Positions 42,559 to 51,851 of a DNA stretch of 64,000 bases are shown here, piece after piece. The stretch is taken from contig JBGOEV010000002.1 of assembly GCA_041538025.1 (NCBI GenBank), positions 49,933 to 113,932 on the forward strand, given 5' to 3'. The translations under genes and the position numbers were made by a program. This DNA comes from Thermosaccharophagus gerlachensis (GTDB taxonomy: Bacteria > Armatimonadota > Fervidibacteria > Fervidibacterales > Thermosaccharophagaceae). The stretch's first letter is position 1. Every line of letters begins with the position of its first letter. Below the pieces are notes generated by a model. That model had not been told where the DNA came from. It searched no databases and saw only the letters and a list, made by a program, of their open reading frames with translations.

Positions 42559-45500
42559 TCACCTTCCCGAAGCGTTTTTGACATACAGGTATTGGAACAC
42601 GATGTAATTCCCACCAGCATCAAAAACCTTTATCTCAAGCACATGTTTTCCAGACGGCAATTTCTCAATGGGCACAATTAGCTCCTCATAGCGTGAATCA
42701 AAGCTTCCATCACTGCACATAAGCGGACGCCATTCCCCATCATCAACTCTAAATTCAGCCCTCGCAACCCATGTCATTTCATCGCTCACCATTATACGCT
42801 GTGGTGGCTCTTTGTAAGCATTAGCAGTTGTTTGAGAATCGGGCTTTTGTTTTTGCTGTTCTGCAATAATCTTGTTTGGTGCTGGCGAGACAACTTTTGG
42901 TGGTGTGTTATCAACGACGAAACTTTGCGAGATTGCTTCGGCAGTCTTTGGGTTGAGCGGGTTTCCCAAGGCATCCGAGGCGATGACCTTCAGCATATAC
43001 ACACCATCAGGCACATCCCTTGTATCCCATTCAAGCTTCTGCGCTCGCCAGGCTTGAGAAGGCGGTTTAGTTGATGTTCCACCTTCTTCAAGAAGCTCCT
43101 CAGATATCTCAGGTGCAGGTGGCATCTCAACAGTTATCCCTGTCTCGCCTTTCTGTGGTGTTGCTTCCTCACCCTTTGCTTCCTTCTGCGGTGCGCTCTT
43201 TTCCTCCTTTGGTTTCATTTGCTTGGCTACAATCCGTTTCCATGTCTTTCCACCGTCGCTTGAACAGTAAAGTTCAAACTCAAGTTCATCACCATTGGCA
43301 TCAAACGCTTCCCATTCAATCGTCTTCACTTTTGACCATACAACGCCACCAGTTGGTGATGTGATTCTTACACTCGGTGGAACATTGACAGGTGAGAATG
43401 AGACCGAAATGCCGTATAGCTTTGCTCTTGCGTTACCTTCAACCTTTAAGCGCAGTTGAAGCGCTCTCGCAAACAGCGAATTGATGATGTAACCGTCTTC
43501 CGATTTGGTTGCGCTTCTCCATTCGCTCCATGTTTCATCAGGTATTTCCCCATCACCTGTGCGTGCCTCTATTGAAAGCTTCATATCGTTATCGTTGAAG
43601 CACTTCGCCAGTTTCCAACTTGCTGGCACTGGAAGCGTAAGAACTGGCGAGATGTATTCGCCAAACGCTGTCCTGCGCAAGCTAACGAGTTTCCCACTTA
43701 TCGACATCAAAGCCTTTATGCCGTCAGCGTCATAGAACAACTCTGAGACGCTTTCATTTTGGAGCTTGAGTGCTTCACCACTCGCACCATCGTAGTCAAC
43801 CAAGTAGAGTGCACTCGGCATTGCACCGCCTGCGATGATGCTCGACTCTTCAAGCGAGCATATCGCAACGATGTGCCTTGATGGCGTATCGTAGAGCAGT
43901 TTCACATCGCCATCTCGTGAGATACGCAGGAGCTCACCATGAGGTGTTGTGCCAATGTAGATGTTTCCATGTGCATCAATATGAAGCGAACGAATCGCTC
44001 CGCGCTTCGTCTCGTAAATAAGCTTTGATGAACCATCATCACTAACACGCCAAAGCTTACCAAGTGGATACGTGCCCGCATACACTGTCCCATCGTTCCC
44101 GACAGCGAGCGACAGCACATGCTCGTCGTCACTTTCAAGGAAGAGCTTTACCTTACCATCTTTTGAAACGCGATAGAGGCGTCCCGGAGAACCTGTGGCG
44201 ATGACCAAATCACCAGATGGTAGCTCGCTCATAGCCCATATATGCTTGCAGTTAAGCTTGAGCCAAAGCGTTGGATTCTTTTCCGAGCCATTCTCACCGA
44301 GGTTAACAGCGTAGATTTCGCCCTCTGGTGAAGTTCCGATAAGCAGTTTTCCATTACTCACAGCCAACGTAGTCGGTATCCGTTGCAATCCATCCCTATC
44401 GGTAAACTTGCAAACGACTTTAATGCTGTCCTTGCTAAGCGCGTAGATTGTGCCAGTCAGCCAAGAACAAGCGTAGATGGTGCCATCTTTTAAAGCTACG
44501 CCACGCCATATACCTGGGTCATCTATCTGCACCAAATCCATCCTCTCAATACCGAGGCGTATTGTTCCGTCACTTGCCACAAATGTCCCGTTGCATTTGC
44601 CCTTTGATAGCTCTTTCTGCGACTTTAGTTCAACGATGCGAGCTCTCATCGCCTTTTCCTGCGCATGGCTTGTGCAAGGTTGCTCTTGCTTACTGCTTTC
44701 TGCTTCTGCCTGACTTTGGTCCCCCTGTGCATCGTGGTTCTCTTCGGGAAGTGCCTTTTGCTGTTCATCGTTTGAAAAGTCATCCTGCTCATCTTGTAAG
44801 CGAAGCAAGCTTTTCATCTTCCTTGCTTTCAAATGATTCCAAATGTATCCTTCGCTTTGTATGCCAAGCAATTGCCCAAGTTGCTCAATTAGCTCAATTG
44901 TTTCCTCAGGAGCGCGCATGCGTGCTTTTTCAAGCTCAGGTGAAGGTTGTGGAACCTCTTTAGCATACTCAGGTTCCACCTTTATGGTTGTGGTCTTGAT
45001 ACCGCGCACAACATAGCCTACATCAATGCGTTCAAATAGCGCCTCATAACCAACATAGAAAGAGGCATCACGCAGAATGTTCATCTCCTCAAGGACGCAG
45101 AAAGGTAAATGGTTTGCGAGCTTTCCGTTCACCCATGCGCCCATCGTCGGCAGTTGAACGCAGAGAAGTATTTGGTCATTCCTTTCCTTCAATGTCATTT
45201 CTTCAACGAGTTGCTTGAGCGAGTTTGGGCGAGGCTGTAGTATCTCAAAGCGGTTTTTGAGGCGTTGCGCATTAACACCACCAGCAACACCGACCTTGAG
45301 GGTGCAAGGGTATGCCACCTTCGGGAGGCGAAGGTTTATCTCCTTCTCTATCCATCCACCTTGGACTTCCCTCAACCTTATTTTGAGCTTAACTTCCTCG
45401 CCGGGGCGCGCTACCCTTTTGTCGCACATTATGTGCTCAATCAGTGCTTCACGCTTCTTAGCCATGCTCTCAAGCTTTACAAAAACGCTTTTCACATTTG

Positions 45501-46848
45501 CTCTCTCAAATCTGTTCTCCTGAAGCAAAAGAAGCGTTTGAGTGATTTCGTCAGCCCATCTTGGTGAACCTCCGAGCAGTATCTGTAGCAACCCAGCGCC
45601 ATCTTCAACGAACATGTTTTGGCGTCTTATTGGTGGTAGCCCGTCAGCCTTCACCTCGTAATCAACAAATGTTGTTCCGCCTTCGTTTTCACTCGTGACG
45701 CTTGTGAAGGCAAGCGTTACAAGCAAGTTGACCAAAGGGACGGTGAGCCTGCGATGCCTGAAAACGGAGAGGGTGAATTTTCTTTCGAGCTCCCTGTCAA
45801 TGTCCTTCACAGATATGCGCATATCAAGCATGTTCGGGTTTAAGCCGATCATCCCACCGAGAGCGAAAGCTCTATCCTGAGTGAAAGCCCCAACCACCTT
45901 AATTGGTGATGCAAGCTTGATTGACATAAGTTGGCTTGGTAATATCCCGTGAACGTAAGCTGTGGTAAGTGGCATGCTTGTTTCGCCTGCAAACAAGAAT
46001 GGGTGACCGAACGCTATGAGCAGATTGCCTTTGCGGTATGTGACGGTGCCTATTGCTGTAAGCTCAACATCACCGCATGTTAATTGAGCACCAACTGCAG
46101 CCCCCGGCTCAAGCGATGCTCTAATTTGCTGTATGTTTGCAGGTCTGCCGGGTGAGAGGATTGGCTCAACAGCGAATGGCTGAAGGAGTTTTCGTAAACG
46201 CTCAAGCGAGAACTTCGTCATGCCATGCACAACAAGCGGTGTTGCAATCGGCACAAGCAGTGGCTCTTCATGGTTGCCTCTTAAAGCTTCTTTAACTGGC
46301 ATGAACATGCTCAACCTGACGGAGCTTATGCGTTTGCCAAATAGATGTAAATCCCCGCAAACTGGTTTTAGCCTTATCGTTTCAGGTGTGCTCGGGAGGC
46401 TGACGGAGTGTTCCTTTTTTGGTGAGGCTACAGAATCAACCATGCATTTTATAGGTGTCACTCCAGCCACTGGGAGGCGTGAGAAAGCCCATCCGTATGC
46501 AATAGCACCGATGAGCTTTCCAGAGATGTAGACTGGCGAACCACTCATGCCAGAGACTATACCCCATCCTTTCGTCACTATCGGACCACCATCAATGCGC
46601 ACAAGTATCAAATCCATGCCAAAGTCAACACCTTTAAGGATACCTATTACGGTTACTGGGAATGTGCTGATTGAAGTGCCATTGAATGTGCTTTTACAGT
46701 AACCACGCATGCCAGGGCGTATTTGCTCAACTGGGATGTATTCACCCGGAGAAAGAAGGCTCTCCTGCCATGCAGATGTTGATACAGCGATGAGAAGTGT
46801 GAAGGCAAAACAAATCGTATTGCCTCGCACAAGACGACGCACAACCAT
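42559..46848 (-). CDS. Giant exported SpoIVB-type S55 peptidase domain protein with beta-propeller and C-terminal Ig-like regions
   Basis: 1429 residues. A signal peptide (about 9-27) is followed by an S55-type region (about 30-420) with MRGYCKSTFNGT, the serine loop GIVSGMSGSPVYISGKLIGA and a later FGHPFLFAGETSMP that could supply the histidine. After a linker domain and a charged stretch (about 690-760, rich in Glu, Gln, Lys) comes a propeller (about 800-1090; repeats such as GNDGTVYAGTYPLGKLWRVS). The C-terminus has Ig/fibronectin-like pieces (about 1150-1425) split by a Lys/Glu/Pro-rich linker. SpoIVB cleaves a sporulation factor in Bacillus; the role here is unknown. The ATG at 46848 follows GGGAGGAATAACA. 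It precedes coaBC by 7 bases. Confidence 0.75.
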   Translation of the reverse strand: MVVRRLVRGNTICFAFTLLIAVSTSAWQESLLSPGEYIPVEQIRPGMRGYCKSTFNGTSISTFPVTVIGILKGVDFGMDLILVRIDGGPIVTKGWGIVSGMSGSPVYISGKLIGAIAYGWAFSRLPVAGVTPIKCMVDSVASPKKEHSVSLPSTPETIRLKPVCGDLHLFGKRISSVRLSMFMPVKEALRGNHEEPLLVPIATPLVVHGMTKFSLERLRKLLQPFAVEPILSPGRPANIQQIRASLEPGAAVGAQLTCGDVELTAIGTVTYRKGNLLIAFGHPFLFAGETSMPLTTAYVHGILPSQLMSIKLASPIKVVGAFTQDRAFALGGMIGLNPNMLDMRISVKDIDRELERKFTLSVFRHRRLTVPLVNLLVTLAFTSVTSENEGGTTFVDYEVKADGLPPIRRQNMFVEDGAGLLQILLGGSPRWADEITQTLLLLQENRFERANVKSVFVKLESMAKKREALIEHIMCDKRVARPGEEVKLKIRLREVQGGWIEKEINLRLPKVAYPCTLKVGVAGGVNAQRLKNRFEILQPRPNSLKQLVEEMTLKERNDQILLCVQLPTMGAWVNGKLANHLPFCVLEEMNILRDASFYVGYEALFERIDVGYVVRGIKTTTIKVEPEYAKEVPQPSPELEKARMRAPEETIELIEQLGQLLGIQSEGYIWNHLKARKMKSLLRLQDEQDDFSNDEQQKALPEENHDAQGDQSQAEAESSKQEQPCTSHAQEKAMRARIVELKSQKELSKGKCNGTFVASDGTIRLGIERMDLVQIDDPGIWRGVALKDGTIYACSWLTGTIYALSKDSIKVVCKFTDRDGLQRIPTTLAVSNGKLLIGTSPEGEIYAVNLGENGSEKNPTLWLKLNCKHIWAMSELPSGDLVIATGSPGRLYRVSKDGKVKLFLESDDEHVLSLAVGNDGTVYAGTYPLGKLWRVSDDGSSKLIYETKRGAIRSLHIDAHGNIYIGTTPHGELLRISRDGDVKLLYDTPSRHIVAICSLEESSIIAGGAMPSALYLVDYDGASGEALKLQNESVSELFYDADGIKALMSISGKLVSLRRTAFGEYISPVLTLPVPASWKLAKCFNDNDMKLSIEARTGDGEIPDETWSEWRSATKSEDGYIINSLFARALQLRLKVEGNARAKLYGISVSFSPVNVPPSVRITSPTGGVVWSKVKTIEWEAFDANGDELEFELYCSSDGGKTWKRIVAKQMKPKEEKSAPQKEAKGEEATPQKGETGITVEMPPAPEISEELLEEGGTSTKPPSQAWRAQKLEWDTRDVPDGVYMLKVIASDALGNPLNPKTAEAISQSFVVDNTPPKVVSPAPNKIIAEQQKQKPDSQTTANAYKEPPQRIMVSDEMTWVARAEFRVDDGEWRPLMCSDGSFDSRYEELIVPIEKLPSGKHVLEIKVFDAGGNYIVFQYLYVKNASGR

Positions 46849-47015
46849 TGTTATTCCTCCCAAGGGCTTGTTGTGGTATTTGACTCTGTAAGGACACTTT
46901 TAACAATTGTAACTCAAATGAGATTTTGCTATTGAAGGCAGGTAGGTGGCAAACCCTCGCGATAAGCTTAAAATAGCCCGATATGCATCCCCTAAAAAGT
47001 GTGGTGAGAAGGAAG

Positions 47016-47576
47016 ATGGGCGAAGGTGTAATGGTCAAATTGATACCTATTGGCGTTGATGAAGCACTCCTTAGAGAAGTGATTGCGGAAGTTGAGCTTT
47101 CGCTACCGGGAGTGAAGTGCACTGTATGTAAGGCTTGCGAAATGAACAGCTTTGACTTCTCGGATGCGTTTAACAAAATGAGGCGACAGTATCTGGCAGA
47201 TACTATATTGAGGAAGCTCCCAACGCCTTCAGCCAATGAGCGAGTTGTTGGCGTTGTTGGAGTTGATATTTACAGTGGTAGGCTAAATTTTGTCTTCGGC
47301 ATCGCTGAACTCCCCGGGAAGAGAGCTTTGGTCTCAACATATAGACTCTTGGCTGGTGGCGTGCCAAGAGAAGTTTTCATTGAGCGTCTGATAAAAGAGA
47401 TAGTTCACGAACTTGGACATACATTTGGCTTGCACCATTGCGAAGATAGCAGATGCGTGATGCGCTTCAGCAACTCAATTGCTGACACCGATTATAAATC
47501 AAAGAGGCTATGCGCTAATTGCCTCCACGCTTATCGTGCTCAATTTGGTCGCAGTGTGGCTACCTCACCAAGTTAA
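47016..47576 (+). CDS. Archaemetzincin-family zinc metalloprotease
   Basis: 186 residues. Zinc site HELGHTFGLHHC (H131-H135 and following) is followed by CxM and a CxxC (CANC), giving HExxHxxGxxHCx4CxMx16CxxC; one spacing differs by one residue from the published x17 consensus. Archaemetzincins are aminopeptidase-like metzincins common in archaea and vertebrates and sporadic in bacteria. Substrate unknown. The start is uncertain among ATGs at 46983, 47016 and 47031; 47016 has GAGAAGGAAG directly before it. It diverges from the S55 gene and converges on the next one. Confidence 0.85.
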   Translation: MGEGVMVKLIPIGVDEALLREVIAEVELSLPGVKCTVCKACEMNSFDFSDAFNKMRRQYLADTILRKLPTPSANERVVGVVGVDIYSGRLNFVFGIAELPGKRALVSTYRLLAGGVPREVFIERLIKEIVHELGHTFGLHHCEDSRCVMRFSNSIADTDYKSKRLCANCLHAYRAQFGRSVATSPS

Positions 47577-47612
47577 ACGAGCTTTAACGCTCCTACTCCC
47601 TCATACCGCTTG

Positions 47613-48575
47613 CTACTGTGTTGATTGCAACATGCCGAGATACGCTTTCACAACTGTTTCAACATCGTCTGGGTTGATGAACTTCCCCTTCAATGGGTCT
47701 ACCTCAAGACTTATGAGCTTGCTCTCCTCACCAACCTTAACAAGATGCTTTCGGCTCCCGTTGACGATGACACAAGGACCTTCAATTTGTCCTTCGCTTA
47801 ATGCTTTGCGCGCCTCGTCGCTCGTCATTTCAACGATTCTTATGGAGAGTCTTTTTGCGTGTTGTTCTTGTAGTTTCCGAACTCGCTCAACAGCCTCGGG
47901 GAAATTCTTTATTGCAGGTGTGTCCTTTAGGGGCATGAAGAAAACAACTTCAACCTTCTCGGTTTGTTTTGCCACCGCTACACCGCTTGTTTCCGTCAGC
48001 TCCCTCTTTTTACCAAGCATTTCTGCAACAAGCCTTGTAGCATCTTTTGTTGTTATATTCCTCCAACGCTCTTGCAGGTGCTTGATCGTGCTTTGACTTA
48101 ATCCACTTCCGTAAGCTTTCTTCAGCTCTTGGTCCAAGAGCTGAATCATCCCTATCACATTTGCCATAGGTCCTTCGGATGCTACTTTGTCGTTAACGAG
48201 TATTGTAGCGCAATGGGCATGATGCTTTTCCATCTCCTTGCTACCTTCTGGTGAATGCATGTTATATAGCTCAAGGCGTATGCGCTTCTGCTCGGCATTC
48301 GCTACATCAATCAAAAAACCGATGTTGATCATGTGGCAATCAACTTCAAAAGGTAAGAAAGCCTTTATGAGCACTTTGGCATCTTTCTGTCCTTTAATGT
48401 AGGGGTTTGGTATGAGCGTCTGTGTTTGACCCGTTGTAGTCAGCTTTGGTGGCAGGCTCTTCAACTCTTGTTCATGGCGATACATGAACACTGATGAGGC
48501 AATAACAATAGCTACGAATACACAAAACACAATGCACGCAAACACTTCGGTGAACCTTAAGCGCCTTATAACCAT
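47613..48575 (-). CDS. Membrane-anchored protein of unknown function, possibly two thioredoxin-like domains
   Basis: 320 residues. An N-terminal helix (about 10-32) anchors the protein. Residues 60-150 (KVLIKAFLPFEVDCHMINIG, ATILVNDKVASEGP) and 205-310 (VEVVFFMPLKDTPAI, GPCVIVNGS) each have the strand pattern of a thioredoxin-like fold but lack a CxxC. I do not recognise a named family. It lies 16 bases downstream of the phosphoesterase gene. Confidence 0.55.
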   Translation of the reverse strand: MVIRRLRFTEVFACIVFCVFVAIVIASSVFMYRHEQELKSLPPKLTTTGQTQTLIPNPYIKGQKDAKVLIKAFLPFEVDCHMINIGFLIDVANAEQKRIRLELYNMHSPEGSKEMEKHHAHCATILVNDKVASEGPMANVIGMIQLLDQELKKAYGSGLSQSTIKHLQERWRNITTKDATRLVAEMLGKKRELTETSGVAVAKQTEKVEVVFFMPLKDTPAIKNFPEAVERVRKLQEQHAKRLSIRIVEMTSDEARKALSEGQIEGPCVIVNGSRKHLVKVGEESKLISLEVDPLKGKFINPDDVETVVKAYLGMLQSTQ

Positions 48576-48591
48576 GCCTTTTCTTCACCTC

Positions 48592-49077
48592 CTAAATCTC
48601 GTGTATGTTTACCTCAAGTGTTTTCGTATCAAGCACAGCCACAGTCGCTTTCCCAGTCAGCCACCCACATGCTTCGCCCGGATTGATAATGATGCATTCG
48701 TTGGATTGCTCCACAGAAAGTTTGTGCGTGTGCCCGTAAACAATGACATCAAACATGCGACTTGCTTTAAGTGCCTCAATAGCTTCTGGCTCATGCATGA
48801 CAGCTATTCTTCTCCCATCAACTTCAATCAAGGCTATCTTCGCGTGTAATTCGCCGAAGCCTTCAAGCGCTTTCAATAACCCGATACGCTCACCGTCATT
48901 GTTTCCGAACACGCCTATCAGCTTACTCCCAAGTTCGGAAAAGGGTTTTACTGAGAAGGGAGCGATAAAATCTCCTGCATGTATCACAAGCTCAATACCG
49001 TTTTCCTTGAAGAGGGAAACAGCTGCCACTATCTTCGTCATATTGTCGTGAGTATCAGCCACAAGTCCTATCTTCAT
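48592..49077 (-). CDS. YfcE/MJ0936-type metallophosphoesterase
   Basis: 161 residues. Calcineurin-like metal motifs: GLVADTHDN, IHAGDF, GNNDGE, MHEP and YGHTHKLSVE. Small enzymes of this group hydrolyse phosphodiesters or phosphate esters; the natural substrate is usually unknown. The ATG at 49077 follows GGAGGTGTGCAGT and gives the normal MKIGLVADTH start; the frame extends 13 codons upstream without a ribosome site. Confidence 0.9.
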   Translation of the reverse strand: MKIGLVADTHDNMTKIVAAVSLFKENGIELVIHAGDFIAPFSVKPFSELGSKLIGVFGNNDGERIGLLKALEGFGELHAKIALIEVDGRRIAVMHEPEAIEALKASRMFDVIVYGHTHKLSVEQSNECIIINPGEACGWLTGKATVAVLDTKTLEVNIHEI

Positions 49078-49270
49078 ACTGCACACCTCCACCGATTCTA
49101 TCCAAAAGGTCACCAATGATTAATTGTAGCTTTAAGCGTCGCAGCACAAGCTTTTGTTTTGGGTGTTTTGTTCTTCTTGAACCCTGCCAGTCTACCTTTG
49201 ATGAGCGAATGTTTTTAGCGCCATGCTATGTGGTATAAACTCAATGGCACTCATAAGCATCTAAATGGAA

Positions 49271-49340
49271 CGGCGGCATCCTTGATACCACCTTACTTCG
49301 CCATCCTCACCGCCATCCCAACCCCTCAAGGATGCCGCCG
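49271..49340. repeat. 15-bp perfect inverted repeat with 40-base loop, behind icd
   Basis: CGGCGGCATCCTTGA (49271-49285) and TCAAGGATGCCGCCG (49326-49340) pair without mismatch. On the minus strand this forms a stem just five bases after the icd stop. The loop is G-rich on that strand and contains GGATGGCG twice. Only TTCCATTT follows, so it is a possible terminator or 3' stability element rather than a standard one. Confidence 0.6.
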
Positions 49341-49345
49341 CATAT

Positions 49346-50608
49346 TTAAGCTATCTGTAAGCTGTCAATGCATTTAACTAATTCCTCAGCGAACTCTGAG
49401 CAACGCAAAGCCCGCACACCGTCACCCATTTGCCTCGCCAGATCCTGCGTTACTTTACCTGTCTTAATTGTAATACCAAGCGCCTTCCATATCAACAATG
49501 CAGCCTCTTTCCAACCAATGTATTGTAGCATCATAGCTGCCGAGAGAATCATTGAACTTGGATTAGCCACATCTTTATGCGCATACTTTGGTGCGCTACC
49601 ATGTGTTGGCTCAAACAGGGCATGGTAATCGCCGAAGTTAGCCCCCGGAGCCATACCCAGCCCGCCAACCTGTGCTGCACATGCATCGCTGAGATAGTCA
49701 CCGTTTAGATTTGGGAGAACTAAGACATCGTAATCTTCGGGGCGAGTCAACACCTGTTGGAACATGTTATCAGCAAGCACATCCTTGATTAGGAGCTTAC
49801 CATCCTTTAGCGTTTCTTCACCTTGCTCAAGTTCCTGTTGCGTCACTACATGTTCCCTGAACTCGCTTACGGCTACTTCGTATGCCCACTTTGCGAACGC
49901 TCCTTCAGTGAACTTCATGATATTACCTTTGTGGACGATGGTTATGCTTCTTCTTTTGTTCTCAAGTGCGTAAGCGATGGCTTTACGCATCAGGCGCTTC
50001 GTTGCCCTCTCGCTTATTGGTTTGATCCCGATGCCCGAGTCCTCTGGCAACCTTATGCCAAACTCCTCCTTTAGCAGTTGTATGAGGCGCTTTGCGCCAT
50101 CGCTCCCCATCTCCCACTCAATACCTGCATAAACATCTTCCGTTGTCTCACGAAAGATAACAAGATCAACCTTCTCTGGGTGCTTGACTGGTGATGGAAC
50201 ACCTTCAATCCATCTTATCGGGCGAACACACGCATATAGGTCAAGCTCCCGCCTCAATGTAACATTGAGTGAGCGGTATCCACTAAACGATGGTGTTGTG
50301 AGGGGACCTTTTATAGCTACAATGAATTGCTCAATAGCACGCAGTGTATCCTCTGGTAGGAGCTCGCCATAAGTTTGAAGCGCCTTTTCGCCAGCAAACA
50401 CCTCAAGCCACGAAATGCGTCTCTGCCCATCATATGCTTTGCTGACTGCTGCATCAACAACAGCTCGCGTTGCCTTCCAAATGTCGGAACCTATGCCATC
50501 ACCTTCAATGAAGGGTATGATCGGATTATCGGGGACATACAATTTACCGTCCTCAACTTTTATTGCCTCTCCATCTTCGGGGAGCCTTAGCCTTTTAAAG
50601 CTATGCAC
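49346..50608 (-). CDS. icd: Isocitrate dehydrogenase (NADP-dependent type)
   Basis: 420 residues. Converts isocitrate to 2-oxoglutarate and CO2 in the citric acid cycle. It carries the IPFIEGDGIGSDIW start, the substrate loop GYRSLNVTLRRELDLYACVRP with the conserved Ser and Arg residues, FRETTEDVYAGIE, the metal-binding DVLADNMFQQ segment, NLNGDYLSDACAAQVGGLG and the coenzyme loop FEPTHGSAPKYAHKD. The length and the fused-loop pattern match bacterial Icd. It is followed by the 15-bp inverted repeat and preceded by the tRNA gene. Confidence 0.95.
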   Translation of the reverse strand: MHSFKRLRLPEDGEAIKVEDGKLYVPDNPIIPFIEGDGIGSDIWKATRAVVDAAVSKAYDGQRRISWLEVFAGEKALQTYGELLPEDTLRAIEQFIVAIKGPLTTPSFSGYRSLNVTLRRELDLYACVRPIRWIEGVPSPVKHPEKVDLVIFRETTEDVYAGIEWEMGSDGAKRLIQLLKEEFGIRLPEDSGIGIKPISERATKRLMRKAIAYALENKRRSITIVHKGNIMKFTEGAFAKWAYEVAVSEFREHVVTQQELEQGEETLKDGKLLIKDVLADNMFQQVLTRPEDYDVLVLPNLNGDYLSDACAAQVGGLGMAPGANFGDYHALFEPTHGSAPKYAHKDVANPSSMILSAAMMLQYIGWKEAALLIWKALGITIKTGKVTQDLARQMGDGVRALRCSEFAEELVKCIDSLQIA

Positions 50609-50645
50609 CCCTTACACCACCTTGATTGTTCTTTACAATGACATT

Positions 50646-50720
50646 TGGAGCTGGCGGCGGGATTCGAACCCGCGACCTGGGGATTACAAATCCCCCGCTC
50701 TTCCGCTGAGCTACACCAGC
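50646..50720 (-). tRNA. tRNA-Thr (anticodon UGU)
   Basis: A complete cloverleaf can be drawn on the minus strand: acceptor GCTGGTG/CGCCAGC (one G-T pair), D arm GCTC/GAGC, anticodon stem GGGGA/TCCCC around TTTGTAA with anticodon TGT, and T arm GCGGG-TTCGAAT-CCCGC. Discriminator T is followed by an encoded CCA (50646-50648). It reads ACA threonine codons. Confidence 0.97.
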
Positions 50721-50864
50721 TTCGCATTTACATTATAACTAACACAGCCAAACTATGCAACCAACATCACTCAATTGTATTGCCTCTATTTGCCTCACGC
50801 CTCTATATTGCCTCACGCATAATGTTTACTGAAGCCGTCAAGGTGTTTTTGAGGTGATGAAATC

Positions 50865-51851
50865 ATGGTCAAGGGCAACGATGCATATTGCAGAGCTGTT
50901 ATAGGTGTTGATGTCGGCAACACCCGTTTAACTGCAGCCATTGTCACGCCTGATGGCGATATTAGGGCGATGCTAAGGTATCCGACGAAAGCTTCAGAGG
51001 GCGCTGATGCATGTTATAGGCAGATTGAAGGAATGCTCCTTTCGCTTTTGGGTGAGGCTGAAAAGCAATCAATCACCATACTCGGCATCGGCGTTGGCTT
51101 TGGTGGACCTGTTGATTACAGAACTGGGACAATAATCCGCTCACACCATGTCTTTGGGTGGAGTAGCTTCCCGATGCGCCAAGTGCTCTCAAACCGCTTT
51201 GGTATGCCTGTCTTCCTTGATAACGACGCAAATGCTGGTGCGCTCGGCGAGTTGCTCTTTGGAGCTGCAAAGGGACACAAGAATGTGCTCTACGTGAATA
51301 TAGGCACTGGTATCGGTGGCGCAATCATATCTGACGGAAAGCTGATCAGAGGAGAAAGAAACCTTGCAGGGGAGATAGGGCACATCACAGTGGTTCGTGG
51401 AGGTCCAAAATGCGGTTGTGGGAAGTATGGTTGCCTTGAAGCTGTTGCAAGTGGGACTGGTATTGCAAAAAGGGCGATGGAATTGATACGGCAAGGTGAG
51501 CTAAAAACAAAGCTGCCGATGGATAGTGTCACATCAAAAGATGTCTTTGAGGCAGCTATGGATGGTGATGAATTGGCGATGAAGGTCGTTGATGAGACAG
51601 TAGAGCATCTGGCGCATGGGCTTGGAATAGCAATCACATTGCTAAATCCGAGCATGCTCATAATCGGTGGTGGGCTCTCGGAAGCACCTGAGGAGCTGCT
51701 CCTCAACCCATTGAATGAGAGGCTCAAAAACTATGCGTTTGATGTAGCGCTTGAAGGGCTTAAGGTCGTGAATGCCAAATTGCGTTATGATGCAGGTGTG
51801 CTTGGAGCAGCAGCACTCGCCATAGTTGGAGGTGAGATGAACGATGATTGA
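50865..51851 (+). CDS. ROK family sugar kinase (probable glucokinase)
   Basis: 328 residues. ATP loop VIGVDVGNTRLTAAIV, a sugar-binding FLDNDANAGALGELLFG, NIGTGIGGAII and the ROK zinc motif CGCGKYGCLEAVASG are all present. Phosphorylates a hexose, most likely glucose, since the next gene (8-base overlap) is a glucose-6-phosphate isomerase. Start follows TGAGGTGATGAAATC. Confidence 0.9.
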   Translation: MVKGNDAYCRAVIGVDVGNTRLTAAIVTPDGDIRAMLRYPTKASEGADACYRQIEGMLLSLLGEAEKQSITILGIGVGFGGPVDYRTGTIIRSHHVFGWSSFPMRQVLSNRFGMPVFLDNDANAGALGELLFGAAKGHKNVLYVNIGTGIGGAIISDGKLIRGERNLAGEIGHITVVRGGPKCGCGKYGCLEAVASGTGIAKRAMELIRQGELKTKLPMDSVTSKDVFEAAMDGDELAMKVVDETVEHLAHGLGIAITLLNPSMLIIGGGLSEAPEELLLNPLNERLKNYAFDVALEGLKVVNAKLRYDAGVLGAAALAIVGGEMNDD

